A stretch of 13,098 nt of DNA. Origin: Ruminococcus_G sp964621905 (GTDB lineage: Bacteria > Bacillota > Clostridia > Lachnospirales > Lachnospiraceae). The notes beneath the pieces were generated by a model. It saw only the letters and a program-made list of their open reading frames with translations, was not told where the DNA came from and ran no database searches. This document shows, piece after piece, positions 6,483 through 13,070 of the stretch. The first letter of the stretch is position 1. Every line of letters starts with the position of its first letter. Where the stretch lies: contig CAZUNG010000036.1 of assembly GCA_964621905.1 (NCBI GenBank), forward strand, positions 1 to 13,098. Direction: 5' to 3'. Made by a program: the position numbers and the translations under genes.

Positions 6483-6545
6483 GCGGATTTGCGGGCTTTC
6501 CTGTTTTGATAGATTTTGATTTTTCTTAAAGGGAGTAAAACAAAC

Positions 6546-6564
6546 GCTTATCACGGTGGTAAGC
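6546..6564 (+). promoter_or_regulatory. Compact RNA hairpin downstream of loaP
   Basis: GCTTATCA and TGGTAAGC form 8 pairs (one G-U) around a CGG loop. It lies in the 436-nt gene-free stretch between loaP and the aminotransferase, about 50 nt before a terminator-like stem. That is where a LoaP-recognised leader hairpin would be expected. Binding is inference. A TATAAT at 6447-6452 without a good -35 is a weak candidate for the promoter of this leader. Confidence 0.4.
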
Positions 6565-6610
6565 TGGATTGTCTTTACAGGCTCCAAAACTGAAACGACA
6601 AGATATGAAA

Positions 6611-6655
6611 GCGGGTAGCCTTCTGACAATTTAAGGATTGTAGGGGGCTACTTGT
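6611..6655 (+). terminator. Long terminator-like stem before the polysaccharide genes
   Basis: GTAGCC (6615-6620) pairs with GGCTAC (6646-6651). The stem continues through TTCT/AGGG and ACAAT/ATTGT (one bulged G) around a TTAAGG loop, about 15 pairs. The following TTGTTGTG is a poor U-tract, so it may be a weak, regulated terminator or simply a structured leader RNA. From here to 6823 no gene is seen. A GGCAGATCTGCC palindrome lies at 6701-6712. Confidence 0.45.
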
Positions 6656-6823
6656 TGTGAATATATATTATTTTAAACAGTATTGGATAAGACAACAAGA
6701 GGCAGATCTGCCCTTTAAATAATATAGATTTCTTGGAGAAAAGGTAATATTCCACCAAAATAATGATATCACAAAAAGATTATAAAGGAAATAAGTTGTA
6801 ACAAAAAACAAGGAGTTATAGTA

Positions 6824-7501
6824 ATGGAAAAGAAGAACACAAATAATACGATGACCTTGAGAAATATTGGTTTTTCCCCCCCGGATATATCGGAATTAGA
6901 AGTCGAAGAGGTTGTAGCAACTCTTAGATCTGGATGGATTACCACGGGACCGAGAACAAAAGAATTAGAAAGAAGATTAGCTGAATATTGTGGAACAAGT
7001 AAAGTTGTGTGCTTAAATTCAGCAACTGCGGCAGAAGAACTCAATCTTCGAATCTTGGGCATTGGACCAGGTGATGAAGTTATTGTACCAGCTTATACAT
7101 ATACAGCTTCTGCATCTGCTGTGATCCATGTTGGAGCAACAGTTATATTTGTTGATTCACAGGAAGATTCTGTTGAGATGGATTATGAAAAAATGGCAAC
7201 TGCTATCACTGAAAAGACAAAGGCAATCTGCCCGGTCGATCTTGGAGGTGTTGTTTGTGACTATGACAAGATTTTTGAAGTCGTGGAGAGTAAGAGAGGA
7301 CTGTACAAGGCTAAAGAGGGAGATGACCTCAGCGCCAGAATCCATCAAGCACTTGGTAGAATAGCAATTGTATCAGATTGTGCACATGCACTTGGTGCTA
7401 GTAGAAATGGAGTCAAGTGTGGTGCAATCGCAGATTTTTCAAATTTCTCTTTACATGATGACAAGTTTTATACAGGGCATTATAGGGCGAAAACGGCATA
7501 A
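6824..7501 (+). pseudogene. DegT/DnrJ/EryC1/StrS aminotransferase, C-terminally truncated
   Basis: The first ~211 residues are clear PLP-dependent sugar aminotransferase. Visible are IGFSPPDISELEVEEVV, SGWITTGPRTKELE, NSATAAEELNL at about 65-75 (phosphate-binding turn), VPAYTYTASASAVIHVGAT, and SDCAHALGA with the cofactor-binding Asp at 185. Such enzymes make amino sugars from nucleotide 4-keto sugars, a logical partner of the capD-like dehydratase. The family is about 370-400 residues long, but this frame stops at 225. Homology fades at FSNFSLH (about 7456). Lys214 may align with the PLP lysine, but the GEGG stretch and the whole second half are missing, so it should be inactive. AAGGAG at 6810-6815 supports the ATG. 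From about 6660 on the DNA is visibly more AT-rich than the loaP region. Confidence 0.85.
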
Positions 7502-7795
7502 AAACGGCTGATATAAGGTTCTTTTAGCTTATCAATTTGGTGTGATTACTACACAAATAGAAAGAACATACCGATGAGAATTTTATTTGGATAAGTTCCT
7601 AACAGAAATCGATTGCCGTTATGTAATTATCTTATTTACATCAGGGTGTTTATAGAGATAGATTCAATGGGGGGTGAAGAATAGCACGGGTAATCTCGGT
7701 AAGAATATGCAGAAATCAGCGTAAAACGGGCGATTTATGCGCATTATTATACAATAAATCGAATACGGGCAAGACGTTACAAACTTATTACCGAC
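7457..7795. other. 339-bp segment of unknown origin between two convergent gene fragments
   Basis: It separates the cut aminotransferase (plus) from the cut UDP-galactopyranose mutase (minus) and continues neither. No convincing gene was found in it. It holds a short tandem AAAACGGC pair near 7490-7508, GTTCTTT/AAAGAAC at about 7519 and 7561, and a perfect CGATTTAT/ATAAATCG inverted repeat at 7731-7738 and 7754-7761. It may be a small mobile-element remnant or the scar of a rearrangement. No clear terminal inverted repeats or target duplication were found. Confidence 0.5.
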
Positions 7796-7978
7796 AAACA
7801 TATGTGCTCCATACTTGTGAAAATTGATGCCTTCGACTTTTTCTGTATAAATATTTCCTGCAATATTAGGTCTCTTTTCTATTACAAGAACAGATTTTCC
7901 AGCTGCTTTTGCCTGTTGCGCAAATACTGATCCATATAGACCAGATCCCACTATTAAATAATCATATTTTTTTTTCAT
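7796..7978 (-). pseudogene. glf: UDP-galactopyranose mutase, N-terminal 61 residues only
   Basis: The fragment carries the FAD-binding start of Glf: YDYLIVGSGLYGSVFA with the dinucleotide-fold glycines, LVIEKRPNIAGNIYTE with the ribose-binding Glu, and GINFHKYGAHMF. Intact Glf is about 370 residues long and converts UDP-galactopyranose to UDP-galactofuranose for glycan synthesis. Here homology stops after GAHMF, and the frame runs through unrelated sequence to a stop at 7664. GAGGTG with 6-nt spacing supports the ATG at 7978; a GTG at 7987 in the same frame is less likely. It is the last gene of the minus-strand set, 20 nt after the GT2 gene, and is non-functional as it stands. Confidence 0.85.
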
Positions 7979-7998
7979 GTAATGCACCTCAATTTTCT

Positions 7999-8967
7999 CT
8001 ACTTTTTCTGAACTCTTCTAGCTAACAATGGATAAAACACAAACTTTGTTCTTCGACAAAACAGAGGAATTTTAGCATCAATCCCATATAGTTCAGGATA
8101 ATTAATACATAGCATTTTATCAAATTCAATTAGTTCTTTTTTATGTTCTATACTAATATCCAAACACAAAAAAGCTAAATACTGTTCACCAGCCATTCCT
8201 GTTAATCGCTTGATCATTGACTGTTTTATTTTGCTAGATTGCAGCGTACGTGTGTACTCAATTGATCTTATTAACACATTTAAATGCTCTTTATAATGCT
8301 TTTTGAACCCAGATACACTTACACTTTGACCATCTCTTGAAATACGATAATAATATACTGGTCGGTTTATGAATGAAATAGAATTTGCTTTACTAAATCC
8401 CTTAACTACTAACTCGACATCAGTATAAAAACAATGCTCTAATAGTTCACAATCTCTAAGCAATCCCAATTTGAATGTACACATGTGCATAGCGAGATCA
8501 ATTTTATTTATCACATCATTTAACGAATAGCTCACTTGCTCATCCCATTCTTCCTTAAATCCTGCAGTTCTGATAACCTCCCCTGTTTTATCATCTATAT
8601 AGACAAAAGGGGTATAAATAATATCGTCATCTGTCCTACCTAAATACTCGATAAGCTGAATAAGATTTTCTTGATTAAAGTAGTCATCACCATCAAGCTG
8701 TTTTAGATACTTACCGGTAGCATTCTTAAAAGCATAGTTTAATGTTGAACCCCATCCACCATTCTTTTTATGAACTGCCTTAAATATATTCGGATACCTA
8801 GATACGTACTGTTCCGCAATTTTCAAAGTATTATCAGTAGCCCCATCGTCAATAATAAGCACTTCTAAATATTCGTCAAAAAAATCTAAGGTAAAAGAAT
8901 TCAAACATTTTTCAATATATTGTTCTACATTATATGCAGCAATCGAAACTGTTAATAATTTATTCAT
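7999..8967 (-). CDS. GT2-family glycosyltransferase
   Basis: This 322-residue protein is an intact GT-A fold family 2 transferase, adding a sugar from a nucleotide donor to a growing lipid-linked glycan on the cytoplasmic face. Motifs run in the expected order: LTVSIAAYNVEQYIEKCLNS at the N-terminus, EVLIIDDGATDNT (Asp40/Asp41), the NGGWGSTLNYAFKNATGKYLKQLDGDDYF stretch with the DXD-like DGDD at 92-95, and TDVE at 182-185 as the likely ED acid region. The C-terminal ~120 residues are basic and helical. GAGGAG with 7-nt spacing points to the ATG at 8967 rather than the in-frame GTG at 8982. It follows the broken GT4/rfbB fusion and precedes the glf fragment. Donor and acceptor cannot be read from the sequence. 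Confidence 0.9.
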   Translation of the reverse strand: MNKLLTVSIAAYNVEQYIEKCLNSFTLDFFDEYLEVLIIDDGATDNTLKIAEQYVSRYPNIFKAVHKKNGGWGSTLNYAFKNATGKYLKQLDGDDYFNQENLIQLIEYLGRTDDDIIYTPFVYIDDKTGEVIRTAGFKEEWDEQVSYSLNDVINKIDLAMHMCTFKLGLLRDCELLEHCFYTDVELVVKGFSKANSISFINRPVYYYRISRDGQSVSVSGFKKHYKEHLNVLIRSIEYTRTLQSSKIKQSMIKRLTGMAGEQYLAFLCLDISIEHKKELIEFDKMLCINYPELYGIDAKIPLFCRRTKFVFYPLLARRVQKK

Positions 8968-9061
8968 CGAATAACTCCTCACTATATATTTAATAAAATG
9001 ATACTAATTTTCAATATCGATTTGCAACATCACTTATAGCACATCAATATTTTTTAACTCT

Positions 9062-9270
9062 TTATCTGTTCCCGTACATCTTCTCATAATAATTCTGGTA
9101 TTCTCCTGAAATGATGGTTTCCCACCATTCACGATTTTCCAGATACCAATTAATCGTTTTTTTATTCCATCTGCAAATTTCGTCTCCGGAAGCCATCCAA
9201 GTTCCTCATGGATTTTCGTAGGGTCAATGGCATATCTCATATCGTGACCTTTTCTGTCTGCCACATATAT
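9062..9270 (-). pseudogene. rfbB: dTDP-glucose 4,6-dehydratase, C-terminal fragment with frameshift
   Basis: The segment encodes the last ~70 residues of RfbB: YVADRKGHDMRYAIDPTK, then IHEELGWLPETKFADGIKK, and after a shift TINWYLENREWWETI and GEYQNYYEKMYGNR with its stop at 9062. The shift falls in a homopolymer of seven T at 9157-9163 (A on the coding strand), where one more base would restore the frame. The N-terminal NAD-binding and catalytic parts are absent. The 5' side joins the GT4 fragment in a different frame. RfbB makes the dTDP-4-keto-6-deoxyglucose precursor of rhamnose, so its loss removes this rhamnose route unless another copy exists. Confidence 0.85.
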
Positions 9271-9611
9271 GCCGCTGTTGATATGATAACATCTGGAACT
9301 AATGGATAATTTTTGAATTTTCCGAGTCCCAGACAATACCCAAACATATTTTTGATACGTGAAAGTCCATTTCCACTATATTTAGGCACCTTTATGTACT
9401 CGTAGTGTATTCCATCAACCACCGCACTATTACTACCAATTTCGTCAATCACATCAATTTGAGTGTTGTGAACAGTACTTGCTGCAATAATTACAACTTG
9501 ATATCCTCTTTTGACAAGTTCTTTTCCCCAATTATGAAATCTGAGCATCGTATTATAAGGAGGCTGTTGGGCAGCATGACTAAGTATTAATACATTTTTA
9601 ATCTTCTCCAT
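9271..9611 (-). pseudogene. GT4-type glycosyltransferase, N-terminal fragment
   Basis: About 113 residues of the N-terminal Rossmann half of a GT-B glycosyltransferase remain: IKNVLILSHAAQQPPYNTML, RFHNWGKELVKRGYQVVIIAA, GIHYEYIKVPKYSGNG and LVPDVIIST. Family members are about 380-400 residues long, and the donor-binding C-terminal half with the E-x7-E motif is gone. At about 9271-9285 the sequence passes into rfbB in another frame, giving a short out-of-frame tail and a stop at 9237. AGGAGGT five nt before the ATG supports the start. It lies 9 nt downstream of the sugar transferase gene, so the operon was once tightly packed. The product should be inactive. Confidence 0.78.
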
Positions 9612-9620
9612 ATTTACCTC

Positions 9621-10205
9621 CTAATTCGTATAAACATTATCATGGTTGAAAACAGCCACAATAGTTTTAAAAAAAATCTTCACATCGAGCCATAAAGAAG
9701 CATGATTTGCATACCAAGCATCATAAAGTCTTTTTTCGCGTACAGAAATACTATTTCTATAATATGCTTGAGTATAACCTGAAATTCCAGGAAGTACTTT
9801 CATTTTATCCAACTCATCCTCCTTGTATGTTGCTAGCGCGTCCCATCCACTAGCTCTTGGTCCAATTAAACTCATTTCACCCTTAAGGATATTTATCAGC
9901 TGAGCTGTTTCATCAAGACTAGTTTCTCTCAAAAACTTTCCAACCTTTGTAACTCTAGGATCATCTTTTGCATTATATGTGCTTCCATCCGCATTTAATA
10001 TGTTTTCGGCATTAACTCTCATAGAACGGAACTTATACATATTTAACTTCTTACAATCTTTTCCGATTCTCTCTGCCATATAGAACACTGGCCCACCGTC
10101 ATCAATTTTTATTGCGATTGCAATAATTACAGCAAGAATTGCAAAAAAAGGGAGTGCAATTACACAACAGCACAAATCAAATACGCGCTTAATCACCTTA
10201 TACAT
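9621..10205 (-). CDS. Initiating sugar transferase (monotopic phosphoglycosyl transferase)
   Basis: The 194-residue protein is a complete PglC/WcaJ/RfbP-type enzyme that transfers a sugar-1-phosphate to undecaprenyl phosphate, the first membrane step in capsule or exopolysaccharide synthesis. The N-terminus has one hydrophobic segment (about 11-33), probably the re-entrant membrane helix. The catalytic domain follows with GGPVFYMAERIGKD, YKFRSM at 57-62, DDPRVTKVGKFLRETSLDE with the Asp98-Glu99 catalytic dyad, GEMSLIGPR at 109-117 and LPGISGYTQ at 138-146. The ATG at 10205 is 9 nt from AGGAG. An ATG two codons earlier (10211) overlaps the ATP-grasp stop as ATGA but is only 3 nt from AGGAG, so either may be used. 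It is the best preserved gene of this block. Confidence 0.93.
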   Translation of the reverse strand: MYKVIKRVFDLCCCVIALPFFAILAVIIAIAIKIDDGGPVFYMAERIGKDCKKLNMYKFRSMRVNAENILNADGSTYNAKDDPRVTKVGKFLRETSLDETAQLINILKGEMSLIGPRASGWDALATYKEDELDKMKVLPGISGYTQAYYRNSISVREKRLYDAWYANHASLWLDVKIFFKTIVAVFNHDNVYTN

Positions 10206-10207
10206 AG

Positions 10208-11137
10208 TCATTCTCTCCTAATATTATCATCTATCCACTTTCTTACTTCTTCTGCTACTGATTCAGCTTTTTGCACATTCTTACTGCACACAATTACATA
10301 GCCCATTCCGTCGAGATTTGTATGATACTCTCTTATTTCATCACCTATATGAATGTGATGCTCAACTCTAGCGCCTTCGACAATGGGAATAATTGGTAAT
10401 TCCTTTACAATACCGGGTTTTAATGCTAACAGTTTTGTGGCTACTGCCCTGTGTTCGTTGGCAACCCAATCAGGTTCTTCTCCAACGGCAACTTTCAGCA
10501 TATTTCCCATATAATCAATCCCTGTACCATAAGGGATTATACATGATCCTATCATGTTGCCGCCCATGCGAGCGCCAATGTCAATAATATGAATTGAACC
10601 AGAACCAGTAATTAGCATATCAATATTGACAGATCCGTGATTTATATCAAGAGCCTTGATTGCTTGCTTAACACATTCTTTTGCCCTTGCTTCAACCTCA
10701 ACAGGCAGTCCACAAGGAATCGCATGCCCAAGTTCCGCATAGTATGGAGGCTTTGTCATCCACTTCTTCATGATTGCCAAAACATGAACTTTTCCATTTA
10801 CTACCAAAGACTCGGCACCATATTCCTCACCCACAATGAACGATTCGATTTCAGCTCTATTGGTTATAGAACTATCCATGGCATATTGGCATGCTGTTTC
10901 TAAGCTTGATAATTCATCCACTCTGCTTGCTCCTCGACTTCCGGATCCATCGCATGGTTTCACCATCACTGGATAAGTAAGTTTTTGAGCAAGTTCTTTA
11001 ATATCAGTATCCTTGTTCACTTCAAATGTCTGCTCCGTATCATCCACATGATTCTCGAACAATTTCTTACGAACCAGGTACTTATTCTTTATCAGTTTTG
11101 CAGATTCATAATTGAGACCTGGGACACCCATATGCAC
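10208..11137 (-). CDS. ATP-grasp ligase lacking its N-terminal domain
   Basis: The frame encodes about 309 residues of an ATP-grasp enzyme of the carbamoyl-phosphate-synthase/D-Ala-ligase type. It begins within the linker MGVPGLNYESAKLIKNKYLVRKKL. Then come YPVMVKPCDGSGSRGASRV (ATP-binding lysine and glycine loop), ESFIVGEEYGAESLVVNG, and IDIGARMGGNMIGS, the metal- and ATP-binding end of the fold. Relatives are about 400 residues long; the ~90-residue pre-ATP-grasp Rossmann domain is missing. No ribosome binding site precedes either the GTG at 11137 or the ATG at 11131, and a TAA lies ten codons upstream. I infer that a rearrangement cut the gene near 11130 and that it is probably inactive. 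In polysaccharide loci such ligases may attach amino acids or other carboxylates to sugars. It overlaps the sugar transferase by 4 nt if that starts at 10211. Confidence 0.8.
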   Translation of the reverse strand: MHMGVPGLNYESAKLIKNKYLVRKKLFENHVDDTEQTFEVNKDTDIKELAQKLTYPVMVKPCDGSGSRGASRVDELSSLETACQYAMDSSITNRAEIESFIVGEEYGAESLVVNGKVHVLAIMKKWMTKPPYYAELGHAIPCGLPVEVEARAKECVKQAIKALDINHGSVNIDMLITGSGSIHIIDIGARMGGNMIGSCIIPYGTGIDYMGNMLKVAVGEEPDWVANEHRAVATKLLALKPGIVKELPIIPIVEGARVEHHIHIGDEIREYHTNLDGMGYVIVCSKNVQKAESVAEEVRKWIDDNIRRE

Positions 11138-11319
11138 AATATATAGATTGGCGCTTTATAATAAGCTCTATATATAGTGTATATCTGCGGTTTTCATATT
11201 CACCTAAAAAGCATAAAAGAAGCGAAGATATCCCTGCCCAAAAAAGGATGTTCTCGCATTCGCGTTTGCAAACGGTACGATATTCTCTATTATTTCGAAC
11301 TGTTTGTATTTATAATTTG

Positions 11320-11348
11320 TTGACAATCAGCACGATACGTTGTATAAT
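11320..11348 (+). promoter_or_regulatory. Consensus sigma-A promoter
   Basis: TTGACA at 11320-11325, a 17-nt spacer and TATAAT at 11343-11348 match the consensus at every position. Transcription should begin near 11355, giving a leader of about 30 nt before the winged-helix gene. The stretch 11138-11319 before it holds no gene, only AT-rich sequence with two ATATATAG copies. Confidence 0.88.
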
Positions 11349-11359
11349 ATCGTTGTATA
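11332..11359. promoter_or_regulatory. Repeat-rich candidate operator over the promoter
   Basis: ACGATA (11332-11337) and TATCGT (11348-11353) form a perfect inverted repeat that straddles the -10. CGTTGTATA occurs twice in direct orientation at 11338-11346 and 11351-11359. A further ACGATA lies at 11277-11282. A protein bound here would block the promoter. The adjacent winged-helix protein is the obvious candidate, by inference. Confidence 0.5.
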
Positions 11360-11384
11360 TGTAAACGGAAGGAGGTCGCTACCT

Positions 11385-11594
11385 ATGTCGTCCGAGGAAA
11401 TTTTAAAGGTTCTTACAGCAATTTCAAAACAGAGCAACGGCCTTATTACAACCAAAGAAGCGGGAGTAAACGGCGTTTCAAGAGCAATGTTATCCAAACT
11501 GTGTAACCTTGGAAAGATCTCTCGCATTTCAGCAGGGCAATATGTATTTGCAACTGAATTGGGCGATGAATTGTTCTCTCTAAGCAAAGGCTGA
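11385..11594 (+). CDS. Stand-alone AbiEi-type winged-helix domain protein
   Basis: The 69-residue product matches the N-terminal DNA-binding domain of AbiEi-family (type IV) antitoxins: EEILKVLTAISKQSNGLITT, then KEAGVNGVSRAMLSKLCNLG, then ISRISAGQYVFATELGDELF. Full AbiEi proteins are about 200 residues long and continue with a YSHETAL-type antitoxin domain. Here a TGA follows SLSKG and the 86 nt behind it do not restore a recognisable continuation. No AbiEii nucleotidyltransferase toxin gene is present, so this is either a truncated antitoxin or a domain reused as a local repressor. AAGGAGGT at 11369-11376 with 8-nt spacing fixes the start. A perfect promoter overlapped by repeats lies just upstream, in keeping with the negative autoregulation known for AbiEi. 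It leads two surface-protein genes on the same strand. Confidence 0.82.
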   Translation: MSSEEILKVLTAISKQSNGLITTKEAGVNGVSRAMLSKLCNLGKISRISAGQYVFATELGDELFSLSKG

Positions 11595-11680
11595 CATATT
11601 CGAGGTGCGGTAACGCGATGACTGGCTTGGCAATAAGCTATGGACGGCATGAATTATAAGGATGGCGACCAAACTATATT

Positions 11681-12277
11681 ATGAACTTCACGGTAATACT
11701 ACAACAGCATAAGAGAAAACTCATTATCCTTGTAGTGGCACTCTTGTTTCTCGTAGTCGCAATAATAGTATTCCTCTCAGGTCAGAAACCAATACCGTCC
11801 ACAACGGTGAAAGCCTTTCTCGAAGACCCCAACGCGGTGGAAATCGATGCGGTGTTTTTGAAAGAGTTTCAGAATTATGATTGTAAGACGGTTGAACAAG
11901 GTTACTTCATTCACAACTGCTTTTCGCAGCTCTACTTTAAGTCAGACACAACGGCTCAGGAACTCGCCGTGTGGAACGACCCCGCAAATGATAAGGGTTT
12001 GATAGCTACGCTGTACTTGGGAAATGCAGAAGCAGTTGAGAATGCTGATGAAAGCATTGAACTTCTCTATAAATCGAGTGTCATCAAACCGGGGCGAATG
12101 TTGACAATTGTTGACATGGTAAGAGGTTTAAAGGCAGGCGATTATGACGCCACAATAATTTATACGCCGGTTGACGATTTCGGCAATATCTACGGTTCGT
12201 TAATCACGCCCGTTAAGCTCCATGTTGCCAAGGACTGGACAAGGAAATCTGACGGTAAATGGGCACCCGTAGAATAA
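11681..12277 (+). CDS. Membrane-anchored extracytoplasmic protein of unknown function
   Basis: The 198-residue product has a basic N-terminus (QQHKRK), one strong transmembrane segment at about 14-32 and no lipobox. An outside domain of about 160 residues follows with two Cys (in NYDCKTV and HNCFSQ) that could form a disulphide. The part ATLYLGNAEAVENADES, then ELLYKSSVIKPGRMLTIVDM, then GLKAGDYDATIIYTPVDDFG resembles a recurring small surface protein of gut Firmicutes (LYKS..IKPG...LKAG.YDA pattern). This is recalled resemblance and no named family is assigned. The start is weakly supported: AAGGATGG lies 15 nt away, but an in-frame stop lies a few codons upstream and the TM segment needs this ATG. 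It is likely co-expressed with the flanking genes. Confidence 0.75.
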   Translation: MNFTVILQQHKRKLIILVVALLFLVVAIIVFLSGQKPIPSTTVKAFLEDPNAVEIDAVFLKEFQNYDCKTVEQGYFIHNCFSQLYFKSDTTAQELAVWNDPANDKGLIATLYLGNAEAVENADESIELLYKSSVIKPGRMLTIVDMVRGLKAGDYDATIIYTPVDDFGNIYGSLITPVKLHVAKDWTRKSDGKWAPVE

Positions 12278-12331
12278 TCACAGTAATCACAAGTTCAACA
12301 ATAAACATTTCATAGAAAGGATGTGAGATAC

Positions 12332-12880
12332 ATGGATGGCAAACGATCCACAGCTAATCACTGCATCAATGCGTTCTTAACCGCATACATAGCCCTATGC
12401 TTTATCGCAGGCTTCATCCTGTTAGATTTGTCCGGAGCACTCGAAGCTTTGGGTATTCCAATATCAGCATCGGCAGCTGAGACGTCAAATAACGTCACGC
12501 TTTCATATACGCCAGCCTTTAACACACAGTATTTTGTTTCAGTGCCTACAGGCTTGACTATGAATTCCGACGGCTCAGCAACCAGTCTTGATATAAATAT
12601 CGCGTCATGGTCGGATTTTCCGGTTAATCGGCAGTTGTATTGTAATCTTGCCGGTGTCACAGATTTGACGAACGGTGAGGAGACAATAGGGTTAACCATA
12701 AAATATGGTGATACTATTGTAGAAGCCGGAGATGAGATTGACAGATTCCAGCCGTCCGCAGTGTCCTCTGATACAAAGGCAGATTTCGTTGTTTTAACGG
12801 TTCAACCAGCGGCAAAACCGACTCAGTCCGGCACATATTCCGGCAACCTGAGCTTTACAATTGGATTAGTTGAGGAGTGA
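12332..12880 (+). CDS. Secreted beta-rich surface protein
   Basis: The 182-residue product has an N-terminal signal sequence: a basic start (MDGKRSTANH), a long hydrophobic core at about 14-42 and a probable signal-peptidase site after ISASAA near residue 49. The mature part of about 133 residues is Thr/Ser/Val-rich with short strands (NNVTLSYTPAFNTQYFVSVP, NLAGVTDLTNGEETIGLTI) and ends in GTYSGNLSFTIGLVEE. A closing GTYSG-x-L-x-FTI strand is seen in many pilin-like or beta-sandwich surface proteins. There is no LPXTG or WxL motif. The ATG at 12332 is 10 nt from AGAAAGGA, while the in-frame GTG at 12323 is too close to it. It lies 54 nt behind the membrane-anchored protein, so the two may form a surface complex (inference). 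Function is unknown. Confidence 0.78.
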   Translation: MDGKRSTANHCINAFLTAYIALCFIAGFILLDLSGALEALGIPISASAAETSNNVTLSYTPAFNTQYFVSVPTGLTMNSDGSATSLDINIASWSDFPVNRQLYCNLAGVTDLTNGEETIGLTIKYGDTIVEAGDEIDRFQPSAVSSDTKADFVVLTVQPAAKPTQSGTYSGNLSFTIGLVEE

Positions 12881-12901
12881 ACTAGTTGAGAAAAGGGGAG
12901 G

Positions 12902-12929
12902 CTACAATATATTGTATGCTTATGCGTCG
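12902..12929. repeat. Diverged direct repeat, copy 1
   Basis: A 28-bp unit contains the perfect palindrome ACAATATATTGT and ends TTATGCGTCG. It matches 13071-13098 at 22 of 28 positions, and all six differences are transitions. Confidence 0.6.
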
Positions 12930-13049
12930 TGCACCACAACATGCAGTATGCCAAAAAACACGAACATTATATGCAGAATATGGAATAATGTTCGCAATCC
13001 TTTTGAACGAATCTCGAAAATGAGGGGATCCTGTCCGGATTTTGAGTGA
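12912..13049 (+). CDS. Possible small ORF after the surface protein
   Basis: A TTG at 12912 lies 10 nt behind AGGGGAGG (12894-12901) and opens 45 codons ending in TGA. The product starts YAYASCTTTCSMPKNTN and continues WNNVRNPFERISKMRG. In the second repeat copy (from 13071) the corresponding frame reads HNMLCIYAS against YNILYAYAS here, so the repeats may be two related gene starts. No family is recognised, and the competing explanation is a structured non-coding repeat. Confidence 0.25.
   Translation: MYAYASCTTTCSMPKNTNIICRIWNNVRNPFERISKMRGSCPDFE
12961..12994. repeat. Perfect 10-bp inverted repeat (hairpin)
   Basis: CGAACATTAT (12961-12970) and ATAATGTTCG (12985-12994) pair without mismatch around a 14-nt loop. 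GTTC/GAAC arms follow immediately (12990-13008). It lies between the two 28-bp repeat copies and has no T-run, so it is not an ordinary terminator. Confidence 0.6.
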
Positions 13050-13070
13050 TGTTGTTTCAGAAATGAAGAA

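Noticed and set aside
6701..6712. GGCAGATCTGCC palindrome as a terminator or operator
   Set aside because: As RNA it would have too short a stem and loop and no U-tract; there is no regulator evidence.
7457..7795. Terminal inverted repeats of an insertion sequence
   Set aside because: The two ends align at only about 11 of 17 positions and no target duplication was seen, which is not enough to call an IS.
11385..12277. Complete AbiE toxin-antitoxin pair
   Set aside because: Only the AbiEi winged helix is present; the following gene is a membrane-anchored extracytoplasmic protein, not a nucleotidyltransferase.
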